A stretch of 64,000 nt of DNA, taken from contig CASBPS010000121.1 of assembly GCA_949126835.1 (NCBI GenBank), forward strand, positions 62,001 through 126,000, written 5' to 3'. The notes under the pieces were generated by a model. That model worked only from the letters and a program-made list of their open reading frames with translations, made no database searches and was not told where the DNA came from. Every line of letters begins with the position of its first letter. Position 1 is the stretch's first letter. Positions 45,434 through 56,179 of the stretch are shown piece by piece. The position numbers and the translations under genes are program-made. The DNA comes from Anisus vortex. Its lineage: Eukaryota > Mollusca > Gastropoda > Planorbidae.

Positions 45434-48400
45434 GAGACCATCGTAAATACAGGCCAAGACTCTCGGCTGCGGTAAGATCGTGACGTCACGACTAATGGGC
45501 TTTTGCCTGCGGTCTACCTGTAGTTGAAGATGTCTAAGCGATGCCTTAGCCTTAGTCTTAGACGCGTTGACCGTGTGTGCTGTTAACCATTCATTTTAAG
45601 TTTGAGAAGTATACAAGTCTAGTATTCAATAACTGGATTAGTACATTAACATCGGATTACAAGAGTACACCATGGTACATAAATGCTGTGTGCCTCGTTG
45701 TAAAGGTAATTACAATAAAGACTTGAAAGCACATGTGTTTAGATTTCCGAAAGATGAAAGCTTAAAACAAAGATGGATTGCTGCCATTCCTAGGAAACAT
45801 TTTATGCCAACGGAATACTCCAGGGTAAGTTGAAATTTTATCGGAAAATTAAATGTTCTTCTAGACTTTAGTTAAATTATTTTTATATTAGTCTATATTT
45901 ATATGATCATTCTTTTACGAGGAAAATAAAATGTTCTTCTAGACTCTATTCTAGTAGTCTAGTTAAATTATTTTTATATTTGGCCTATAATTATATTTAT
46001 ATTATGATCATTCTTTTACGACTTGGTTAGGCCTTTAGACCTAAAGATTATCTATCGAAATTAATTTATTCACAAATTAATCAAAGTCTACATTATAGTG
46101 TCGCCTATATTACTGTCTCTATTATATAGTATATCAGTAGGCCTATATCTTATTAGGCCCTATAGTCTATAGACTCCGGCCTTAAACTTAATCCTAGAAG
46201 GAAGTAGGCCTACTTTTTTTATCAATAGTAGTGAATCTAAAGTCAAAAGACGAAATGCCTAAGTCCAAGAGGCTAGCAGGTTACAAAATAAAATACATTA
46301 AAATGCTTAGGCTTAGTAGAGGTTATGCTACAAAATATTTAAAGTGTTAAGTCATACAACCTAGTAACCTAGGCTACAGTGCTACAGCATAGGCATATTA
46401 TTAGCCTGTTACTAGTTACTTCAACTATGATAGAACTTGACTATACTATTACCACAAAAAAAAGCAGAATAAGTGAGAATGTTGTTTAATTATTTTTTTA
46501 TTTCATGATTTTTTTTTTATTATATTTCAGGTTTGCCATAAACATTTTGCTACCGAGGAAATACTGTGGACACAGTCACAGTTTGATACAAAGTTGGGCA
46601 AACTAGTAACGGCTCCACTGGGCAAGCCCAGACTTAAAGCTGATGCAGTACCATCGAAATTTGCTGGCTGTCCATCTTATCTTTCATCAACACACAAAAT
46701 ACGTGAAAATCCAGACAAAAAAAAGCAGCCCTTTGAAAGTGAGCATGTAGAGAAATGCAATCAAAGACAGTTTAAGGACACACGAAGAATATATAAAAAC
46801 AAATAAGGTGGACGATTTTATTTCGTGTGTGAATGCTGTAAAAAATATGGATATTTCTGACTTCTGGAAAGTGATTTATGGTAATGATAAAATAATTTTT
46901 GTTCATATACAAAAAGAAGGACCCCCATTAATTTTGTATTCGGTTCTTATAAATAGTTCTTTTAAAGTTGAAATATATTTTAAACAAACTGCTATTTTAT
47001 CAGACAACAAATCTGTACCTAAAAAGCTAAACTATATTTATGAAATCTCAAATGTTTTGAATTTAAGTGGAGACATCTCACAGTGTGAATTCGATTTCTG
47101 ACCATTTTTCTCTTATTAAAGAGTCTCTTGGTGTTCTAAAGGAGCTAGATCCAGAGAATGAACATTTTTATTCCTTTTTTTCTGCACAGATAGACCTTAT
47201 TCGAACAAAGAAAAATAGATTTAAATATGATTGTGATGTTTTTTTGTTTTCTGCATTGTTTTTTCTCTTGTCTCCGCAAGCATATACTTATGTTAGAAAT
47301 TCTGGTAATTTTATACTACCACATTCCCAAACAATTAAAAGAACTTGTAATTCTTTTAAAGTTGGACCTGAATTGGAACAAAAAGATGAACGTTTTTTAT
47401 TTTATATCAAACAGCGTGTCATTACACTAGACTCTAAAGAAAAAACAGTAATATTAATGGTGGATGAAATTTATTCGAAACAATTTGTTGACTACAAGGG
47501 TGGGAACATAGTTGGTAATAGTTATTCATCTGATCAGTTGGCTTCAACTGCACATGTGTTTATGATACATGGTTTGTTTTCATCTTACAAAGATGTTGTA
47601 CATATTATACCTGTTAGCTCATTAACTGCTGTAAGTTTACATAGCATCATTAAAAAAATTGTTATAGGTTTGGAGCAAATTGGTTTGAATATTATTTGTG
47701 TAGTTTCTGACAATAATGCTATAAATAGGAAAGCCATGTCACTTTTTTCAAATCCCCCTAAACTAAATATTGTTTATCCTCATCCTATTGATGGGTCTCG
47801 TCCTTTATTTTTTGTGATTGACACTGTTCATATTTTTAAATGTGTTAGAAATAATTGGATTAACCAAAACGATGAAAATGTTTCTTTTTTTCCCCTAATT
47901 TTGATAATCTTAATGTTCAGAACATTGCAGCATTTAAAGCCCTTAGACAGCTATATGATGTTGAAAGTGATAAACTTTTGAAGTTTGGCTATGGTCTTAC
48001 AGTGAAGGCTTTATGGCCAAGCAACATAGAAAAACAAAATGTAAGGCTGGTATTAAACATTTTTTCAGAACTTGTTCCAGGAGCTCTGAGAGAGTTAGGT
48101 CCCACTAATAAATTGATAGAGTATGATGGAACAGCACATTTTATAGACATTATATTAAAATGGTGGAAAATTGTAAATGTAAAAACTCCTTATTTAGGCT
48201 GTAGGCAGAATGATACCTTTAAGAATCCCATTATGAATTGTGTGAATGATGAAAATATGCATTACTTACAAAACTTTCTGTATTGGTTAGGTGCCTGGAA
48301 TTCAATGTCTCTTAAAACTGGCATTTTAACAAAGGAAAGTTTTTTTGCTATTTCTCACACAACTTATGCTCTTATAGAAATTTGTAATTATTGTTTTCAG

Positions 48401-50154
48401 AGCTAAAAATGAATTATGTTCTGTTAGGTAAATTTCAAACAGATATTTTAGAAGCCAGGTTTGGGCTTTATAGGCAATTAGCTGGAGCTCAATACAATGT
48501 CTCTGTGAGACAAGTGTATGAAATAGAAAAGAAAATTAGAATGTCAGGTATTTTGAAAGCTAAAATAAATAACTGTATTTGCGACGTTTCTTTAGAAATG
48601 TTTGACTCTGAAGATTTCCAAACACAAAGTGTAGATGATTATTTTGATTTGAGAATAACTCAGGAAGATATTTCTAAAATGGAAGAAGATTTGCCTATTG
48701 CAATTTTTGTGGGTGGTTATTGTGCATTTAAATTGTTAAAGAAAGTGAATGATTGTGACTTATGCAAAGAAAATTTATTGATTGAAAAGCCTCTTAATAT
48801 AGATGCAATGAATTTTACTGTTCAATTAGACAGGGGTAGGTTAAAGTATCCACATAAATCTGTTGTAGATTTAGTTCTTTTTAATAGTGCTGTGATTAGC
48901 AAATTAACTAGTGAAAAATATATCAACCTTTTTTTTAATGAAACAAATCAGAGAAATGTTGCATTGACTGTGACAAAGAATGTTTTAGTTAGTAATGAAT
49001 TTGAATGTTGGAATGACTGTCAAAATAATCATAAGGCACAAACACTTGTTGATATGATTTTGTATACTTCTACTAATTGTCTCTTAAACAATTTTTGTAA
49101 AAATAAAAATAATACTGTGAAAAGTGCCTTGTCTGCTAGGAAAATGTCAACTATAAAATAATTACAGTTACAGATATATGTTTCATTTTATCCTAATCCT
49201 TTTCAGTGAATTTTTATTAACATCTTATAATTCAAAATATATATAGGCCTATATATATATTATAATCAGAACTCTACTGTACAAATATTTCTTTTTTCAT
49301 TGAGCATTTTTTGTAAAGCCTTTATAAACCTATATTCTTATTGTTCACTATACAACTTAATACAAGGCACAATTACAAAATAACGACATAGTGTAATGGT
49401 TAGCTATAGACATTATATATTCATCTTTGATTTTATAATTGTTTCCCATGTACCGGTATTGCACTTTGGTAAACTTTGTATTGCTTACTGAGTCTTTTTA
49501 TTACTTTACTTTTCAAATTAATGTATCTATAATATAATGTTAAATAATATGAACTATTTAAAATGAAATTTGCAAGTGCATAATTATCTTTTCTACATGT
49601 TTTAATAAATTCGAACTCAAAAGATCATTTTATTATTACTTCTTCTTGAACTGTATCTGTAATAATTAGTAATATGTTTGTTTGGATGTTGTCTGTTGTT
49701 GTTTTTCAAGTTAACATACATTACAGCTGCAGCTATTTGTTAGATATTAATTATACCACATTAAAAGAAAATGATTTTTCATAGCCTTCCTATTATGAGT
49801 GTAAGCCCAGCAACATGATATAAAAATAAAAAAGAAACGTCAACATTCAGTACAACTATTACTATAAAATAAACCATTTTGAAGAGTAATCGTAACAAAA
49901 ATTAAAACTGCTATTAAATAACTAGCAGTAAGTACAAAAGTTTTTTTTTATTAAATAAAAGTAAGCATAATAATTTCTTAATATAATAGACCTAACTTTC
50001 ATTAAGTAGGCCCACCGGTAAATATCATAGCGCTGAAACAACACATGCCTAAAGACACCTGAGCCGAGTGTATACACACTACGCCTCGCAAGCATTAGGC
50101 CTCCAGCGCGTGACGCACAAAACTAGCACTTTGGCCTGTACTTACGGTGGTCTT
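45434..50154 (+). mobile_element. Complete P-type DNA transposon with THAP transposase
   Basis: 4721 bases. Terminal inverted repeats GAGACCATCGTAAATACAGG and AAGACCACCGTAAGTACAGG (right end reverse-complemented). Flanked by AGTTTGGT (45426-45433) and GGTTTGGT (50155-50162), an 8-bp duplication with one mismatch, which fits the P superfamily. The uninterrupted target is visible at 42015-42040. Terminal fragments of the family lie at 2205-2345, 9553-9853 and 52187-52305. Confidence 0.9.
45672..49161 (+). pseudogene. P-element-type (THAP9-like) transposase, interrupted
   Basis: Exon 1 (45672-45824) and exon 2 (from 46531, acceptor TATATTTCAG) form a THAP zinc finger: CCVPRC, later VCHKHF, and the AVP box DAVPSKF. 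The body has P-type RNase H-like landmarks: VDEIYSKQFVDYKGG, VVSDNNAINR, FVIDTVHIFKCVRNNW, with acidic residues suitable for catalysis. A C-terminal KFQTDILEARFGLYRQLAG block typical of THAP9/P transposases follows. Single-base frame changes near 46805, 47060-47100, 47890 (T/C homopolymer) and 48400 break it. They could be decay, missed introns or sequencing errors. Confidence 0.8.
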
Positions 50155-50367
50155 GGTTTGGTCCAACAAGTATCTTGATTAATTTTTCTTTTAGTAATGT
50201 ATATTTGCAAGGGTGTAGTACTATTGATGTTTCCATTTTAATAAGTTGCATGCTTATCCAGTTTAATAGACGTCATTGGAACAAAAGTAAATATGTAGAA
50301 AGACGAAATTTAGATTTGCCGTGGAGAGATTTTATTATGAAACATATAAAATATAAAATATTTTTAC

Positions 50368-50591
50368 CTTCTTCCCTATCAGCATCTTCCACATCACCCG
50401 CCAAGATCTTGTCTAACGTCGGGTCGGTCCATGGGCTCTCTGTCAGTGATACCAAAAGCCTGAATCTCAGGAAGTTAAAGGGAATAAGCTTGGAATGAAG
50501 AGTGGTCAATAAGTTCAAAAATTTTTGTCTCACTGAGCTGTCCTCTTCTAAATTGTGCCACTTAATGTTTAACACTGATTTCGCACATTGC
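50368..50591 (-). CDS. R1 exon 3
   Basis: Open 224-base exon, diverged (NIKWHNLEED; LRFRLLVSLTESPWTDPTLD) but same length and phases. It is separated from exon 4 by about 8.9 kb because of the transposons in intron 3. Confidence 0.7.
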
Positions 50592-50769
50592 CTATGAGGA
50601 GAAAAAAACAACAAGAAGTTGCATTAAACAACTAAAAAAATAAGTGCTAAATTAATCAATCTCTTTAATGTTTTACCACTTTTTTTAAGCGAGTTAACCA
50701 AAAAATATATTATTATGACATCACCACTTAAAAGAATATATGTTTCAATTGTGTTTTCTTGTAATATAT

Positions 50770-50773
50770 TGTA

Positions 50774-50809
<36 letters not shown>

Positions 50810-50812
50810 GTC
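50770..50812. repeat. (TA)n microsatellite, intron 2 of R1
   Basis: Short TA tract at the same place as in other copies. Confidence 0.85.
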
Positions 50813-51062
50813 ATGCTGTAATAACAATATAATTAACTTGTCAACAAAATTATTCTTTTTTTTGTGGGCACTACAATTTTTATTGAATTCAAACTAATAT
50901 ATTTGTGATAGGATCTAAAATAAATGAGAAAAACTTTTAGAATCCATTTATTTTACTAAGAATATTTAGAAAAAGCAGTCAAAGAAATCTTTAAAGAACT
51001 ACAATACTTTACACTAGTGCAGCTATTCATGCAAAATTGAACTTTAGAAACAAATTAAATAC

Positions 51063-51202
51063 CTAAAGAGCTTGAAACAAAGCTCTGACAATGCAGGAAC
51101 TGGCTTCAAGTATTGAAGTTGTTCTGCAAAATGGGCTCCTATGAGCCGCAATCCTGTTATCACATTGTTGCATTCTGCACATCCTGCTACTTTATCAATA
51201 GC
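51063..51202 (-). CDS. R1 exon 2
   Basis: Open 140-base exon, AIDKVAGCAECNN..LCFKLF. Its partner exon 1 is 9.8 kb upstream at 60988-61098. Confidence 0.6.
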
Positions 51203-52186
51203 CTGTAAGCAGTAAAAAAAAACACAATTATAATAATACATTTAAAAGTTAAAAATATAGAGGTGAATTATACCATCATTAAACCATAATCTTTTAAAGT
51301 CTATTTAGGACTGGTAAATTCGAGTTCACACATTACAGTGGCCTACAATAGGGGGTGAGTCTGGTGGCTAATTGGTGCTTGTGATTTGGGTCTAAGAAGA
51401 AGGGGGAAGAGTGAGCATAATGTGTTCCTTACATAATGTTTAATAGTATAATATAATACAAATCTTTCTGAAGAATGCATGTTACACTCTTGCAGACTTG
51501 CATATGGCAGCCACAGAAGACAAAATGTATCCTGTGCATATAGACCTATATTTAAACTAAGCTGAAAAATATTTCTCAATGTGAAAACAGCGAAAGCGAG
51601 CAACAAACAACGTGTGCAAAATATATTAAATCTTGTTGGTTAAATGTATGGACAAAATGTAAAACTTCTAAAACAATGCATCCTTTTCATATTATTATTA
51701 TGTTAATAAAGTTAGTCCATCTGGCATCATGCATGTAAAGTGTAAAGCAACATTCATGAGTATATGTGGCATAGGCAACTATATGGGTAGACTTGGAAAA
51801 ACCACAAAGACCAAGAAAAAATCCTAGCCTTTACTGTTTCATTCTCATGACCTGGATACCACTAAGTTATTCAGTGCCTTTAAAAGCTTAGAATTTAATA
51901 ACTTAGATTGAAATAAAACATTAGCTAGATCAACACCAATTAAAATAAAAAAACACGCTTTAACACTAAATCCCATAAAACAACACTAAATCCCATAAAA
52001 CCCTAAATCAGCATGTATAATTTAAATTAACCCCCTTGGTTAGGTTTGTTATCTCCCCTTTTGTAACTTGTAATCGAATGTCTTTGGTGACCCGAGGATG
52101 ACTTTTGTCGCCTTGGATGGAAGCGTGTGTACTTGTGTACCGTAGGAAGTGTGTAGGGGTGTGACGTCAGTGAGACGAGTTTAGTC

Positions 52187-52305
52187 AAGACCACCGTAAG
52201 TAAAGGCCAAAGTGCTTCTTTTGTAGGTCACGCGCTGGAGGCCTTAAGCTTGCGAGGCGGCGTAGTGACTTTAGTGTGTAGCCTACACACTCGCCTCAGG
52301 TGCCG
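52187..52305 (-). mobile_element. 3' terminus of a P-type transposon, inverted
   Basis: AAGACCACCGTAAGTAAAGG then GTCACGCGCTGGAGGCC, the reverse complement of the right end at 50040-50154. It lacks a transposase. Confidence 0.65.
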
Positions 52306-52369
52306 GCACATGCTACTTCCGGTCTCTAGTGACGCTTGTCATTTTTCTGCTAAGTTTTCTATTTTATAT

Positions 52370-52545
52370 TTTTCTTATACAGTACTGATTCTCCTTCTAT
52401 AAAGAAGATTATTGCGTCCTACGCTAATCCGTGGTCCGAGTCTAGTCTTGCAATTTTATTAATGTTTTAAATGATGTTAAGTTACTGGTTTTCTTGGTCT
52501 GTTCAGGCAACCCAGTATATTTTAATCTTATTGTCACTAGTATTA
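52370..52545 (-). mobile_element. LINE 3' tail (R1)
   Basis: A short equivalent of the 17395-17550 tail; the rest of the LINE is missing here. Confidence 0.5.
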
Positions 52546-53538
52546 CGTTGAAGTGTTTTAAATCTATTTACGGTTATCCCTGAGATCATACTGGATATTT
52601 TAATTAAGATGAAATAGAGAAATGGCTCAATTAAAAATAAAATTGTCTAGGGGTTAATGGGTAGCGTATGAACTCAAGAATATCCGTTGCAATCTAATAA
52701 CCAAATAATGAATGAACAGTTATCTAAACTAAAAACAATTACAAAAATATATTAAATAGAAGAATAAAACTCCTATGAATAAACTAAACAATTAACTTTA
52801 TTTACATGAAAGGAAACTAAGACAATCAAATAACATTCATAATAAAGAAATCCTAATCTAGATTATTAACGGTTACAATAGAAAATAGTGCCAATAACCC
52901 TGGCAAGAAAAGTAATAACTATTAGGCTATAACTATAAAGTAGTATAAAGTCTATGAATTGAAGTTCCTCTAATCAAATAAAGGATAACTACAATTAAGA
53001 AGACTTAAATATATATAGGAAGAAATATACAAAAGAAGGTATTTATATATTTTTAGCTGTTATGAATGAAAACTAAACTACAATAGTCAATTGAAATCAT
53101 AGGTGTAAGAATGTAAATTGATGCTTATCGAATCCAATCAATAAAACAACAATCTGATATAAGATTTATTCTAGAAGATATATTAGAAGCTATTCTAAAA
53201 GATATTGTCGTAGTGTAATATTTAATATAATCCAACTACTTAGGCCTACTATTTAAAATAAAAGGGGGAGGAGAAAACAAAAAAAAACCTAACCGTCCTA
53301 CTGCCTAATCTACTCTCTAAAAACTAGGATCAATCTCCTGTTTATTTATAAAATGTATTAAAAATTTAATTACATTTATTAGAGGATCAATATTCGTAAC
53401 ACTAGTGCTTGGGTGAGATAGATGTTGTGGGGTAGATGACGTAGATGTAACTAAGGAAGTGAGACTGCCAGGAAGATGCCAGGGGAGGTAAATAGAGCCA
53501 GTGTTTGACACCTGGTTGGGTTTACTGTTGTTCCCCCT
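52546..53538. other. AT-rich stretch, nothing recognised
   Basis: The minus ORF 53317-53556 (Ser/Thr/Pro-rich) has no family features. It adjoins the inverted repeat arm and may be retroelement-derived. Confidence 0.3.
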
Positions 53539-53641
53539 GTGATGATACAGAGTCAAGATTTAAACCCAACCTTAGAGCTAAATTGTATTTTAGTATCTTA
53601 TTCACTCTAAATAGGCGACCAAGTCGGGTAGGCAGAACCAG
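53539..53641 (-). repeat. Inverted repeat arm A
   Basis: About 102 bases that recur inverted at 62721-62822 with few changes. The encoded stretch is LPTRLGRLFRVNK-like, possibly a retroelement pol end. Confidence 0.7.
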
Positions 53642-54654
53642 AACCATAGAGTAGATATATTTATTATGTGGGCAGAAAAGAGCAGTGTTTGCTACAGAAT
53701 AACAAGAAATCGGATATCTTTTTTGTCACTTCTCTTTCTGTAACGTTTATTACATTTATTTTTATTTTAAACTAAGGAATTTTATGTCTGAAGATTTTAA
53801 ACTGCACAAAATTATAGGGTGAGGTTCTTTCTGACTTTTACACTGACCCTGTATGGTACGTAAGTTAACTGATAATGGAGTCCCAAACTCACCGCCCTCC
53901 CCCTTCCCTTCCCCTCCTTTCAGATAGTCAGTAAAGAAACAATACAATAGCCCGGTCTTCGACCTCTTTACAGCTATCGCATCCTACTATCCCCCATTTT
54001 TTTGCCATGTTTATGACATAATTGCGCCTGGAAAATCTCCTCCATAATTATAGTTTGGTATCTCAGCCTGTTTTTGTGCTGTTGGTCATTGATAGCCTCC
54101 TTCCCGCCCCCCCCCCTATGTCTTTAAGGGAACTGCTCAATGTTGGCCAATCAAAAGGTCCGTAATTTATGTGAGCTAGAAAAGAGGAACTTTTTACACT
54201 GAAAGTTTTTTAGTGCATCCCAGAGACCCCGTCTATGAAACATCTCTCGGTATTGGTGCCGGGAGGTGATACTCTGATAGTATAGCCAGTCTAGTTAAAT
54301 TTCATTTAGTATTTCCACTATTTTCACCTGCACAACGTAGTGCTTTAGTTTGCAATTGTTACATCAAATCATCCGACATTTGACATTAATACTTTTGTTT
54401 TTCAAAAAATAAACTGGAGATATATGCAATTCGCCACAATTTATTGACTGTTTTATAGTTCTATTGTTCATGTGAGCTGTGTAACTGATGATATAATAAT
54501 ATATCATATATATATATTGGGAAAGTAGCAGGCTGGTGAATCTGCCCTACTTATCTAAACTATAGTTGGTGCAAATATAAAAATTGTGATGCAATACTCC
54601 TTGACGACCAGCCGGGCGTGTTAGTACCAAATTAGTACCAATTACTGCACCCTG
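53642..54654. other. Non-coding stretch
   Basis: No ORF, splice pair or repeat family recognised. A C-rich run is present at about 54105. Confidence 0.3.
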
Positions 54655-54968
54655 TGATAAAAGTAGAAACCGATCTGTAAAAGTATAATAACCTAACAAC
54701 ATCTCAGTTTAATTTCACAAATTATGTAAAAGAATGGAATAAGTAGATGAAAAGAAAATATGAATGAAAGCAATATTTACATAAAAACAACATACCAAAA
54801 AGAATAAGGTTGAAAACTTAAAAACAACAAAGGTAGGGCATTAGGTCTTGTAGTGTGTAATCGAATGAGCTGACCTGTACAGTGCGCCTTTTTATTTTTT
54901 TACAGTCTTGCCAACTGCCAACTTCAGGCTGCCAAACTAGCTCATTTAAGGATGGGCACTATATTACA
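54655..54968 (-). mobile_element. Partial LTR (3' LTR side) of Y-box-carrying element
   Basis: It matches the first part of the solo LTR at 60371-60889 (inverted): GATAAAAGTAGAAACCGATC through GCGCCTTTTTATTTTT to ATTACA, with an extra block of about 120 bases. The portion beyond TGATAAAAG is missing. A purine-rich GGCTGGGGAG abuts it on the minus strand. Confidence 0.65.
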
Positions 54969-55002
54969 TACTCCCCAGCCTGATGCGTCCCGTCCCGGGG
55001 CG

Positions 55003-56037
55003 CTACCATACAAACATTCTGAACGGCTCACAGGTGAAACCACAGATGCCCTGTGCCACTGTGAAGGCAGCCAGCAGCAAGAGCCACAATGGTATTGTGC
55101 TTGTTGGTTGGCATACAGTCCCTTGTGTGGTTACACTGGTTACCCCTTGTAGTGTTGTTGCCGTACTCAGAGGGCATTCCTGCAGCCGTGGCGAACATTG
55201 ATGCTCTTTTTGTTGTTTAGTGCGAGCTGGAGGCTCGCGGCCCACCAGGGTGGCAATCGCTGGTTCAGGCCTTCGTGTGTAATGGGCTCGATGCTTATCG
55301 GGGTCAGTTGGTTGACCCCTCGAAAGGCTCCCATGGCTGGCTCCAGAATGTGGTATGTGCAGATGCCCGCTCCTGACAAACGTCTGGTTATCACTTCCCC
55401 GCAGGAACTGACGATCAATCATACCAGGCTTAGCCAGGGATTTTTTTCCTGGTCTGTCCCCATCACCGTTACGTGGATACCATCTACGTCTGAATCTGGG
55501 ACGATCAGCTGAAAATTTACTGCCTAGTACATGAGAACCACCTGGGCCCGTTACGTTTGCAGCCTGATTGCCTTTCTCGCATTCAACAACATCAAACTCG
55601 ACCTTTTCACCATCCCCAACACTCCTGAGGTATTTCCTTGGGTTATTTCTTATGATGGCTGTATAGTGCACAAACACATCTTCCTTTGTGTCGTCACGAT
55701 TGATAAATCCATATCCACGTTTGACATTAAACCATTGGACTGTTCCTGTCACACTTGCAGCTATAACATTTCTTCCCTTGGGTGAAGAGCCATTGGCAGC
55801 CCCTCCCAGCACTAGACTCTGCATGCCGGGGGGGGGTGCTAGTTTGGGTGACTCAAGGTGCAATGGCGTTTGATATGACCCAGTTCCCAGCAAGAGGTGC
55901 AGAGTAGTGCAGACTGGCACATCCTGCTCATTATATGGAAATAATTTGCTTTTGTACGGGTAAACCTTTGACACACTCCCCCTCCACACTAGACCAGGCG
56001 GTGCAAATTTCCCGCTGTGCTGGTAGTGCCTATACAT
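55003..56037 (-). CDS. Y-box (cold-shock domain) protein ORF carried inside an LTR element
   Basis: 344 uninterrupted codons. Residues ~90-175 are a nearly complete cold-shock domain: [20 protein letters not shown] (RNP1), DVFVHYTAI (RNP2), [27 protein letters not shown], then an Arg-rich [12 protein letters not shown] tail as in YBX proteins. It is intronless across a region normally split by introns, so mRNA-derived. The first ~80 residues match no Y-box N-terminus I know. The end carries a hydrophobic segment ([16 protein letters not shown]) resembling a signal or membrane helix, possibly retroelement-derived. The ORF fills most of the interior between the primer-binding-like site and the purine tract, on the element's sense strand. 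Confidence 0.8.
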   Translation of the reverse strand: MYRHYQHSGKFAPPGLVWRGSVSKVYPYKSKLFPYNEQDVPVCTTLHLLLGTGSYQTPLHLESPKLAPPPGMQSLVLGGAANGSSPKGRNVIAASVTGTVQWFNVKRGYGFINRDDTKEDVFVHYTAIIRNNPRKYLRSVGDGEKVEFDVVECEKGNQAANVTGPGGSHVLGSKFSADRPRFRRRWYPRNGDGDRPGKKSLAKPGMIDRQFLRGSDNQTFVRSGHLHIPHSGASHGSLSRGQPTDPDKHRAHYTRRPEPAIATLVGREPPARTKQQKEHQCSPRLQECPLSTATTLQGVTSVTTQGTVCQPTSTIPLWLLLLAAFTVAQGICGFTCEPFRMFVW

Positions 56038-56179
56038 ATCGCCAGGCTCTCCCTGGGGCAGATCTTTCTATGCCCACATGAAGGTCAGCTCCCGCCGGTT
56101 TGAACAAGACAGGGCAGCTCTGGCGTACCTGCCTAGTGGCCTGTCGAGGCGTCACACCCCACTCGTGCTACCAGATTTA

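Noticed and set aside
55198..55873. Plus-strand ORFs over the Y-box region
   Set aside because: Antisense shadows of the Y-box ORF with no family features.
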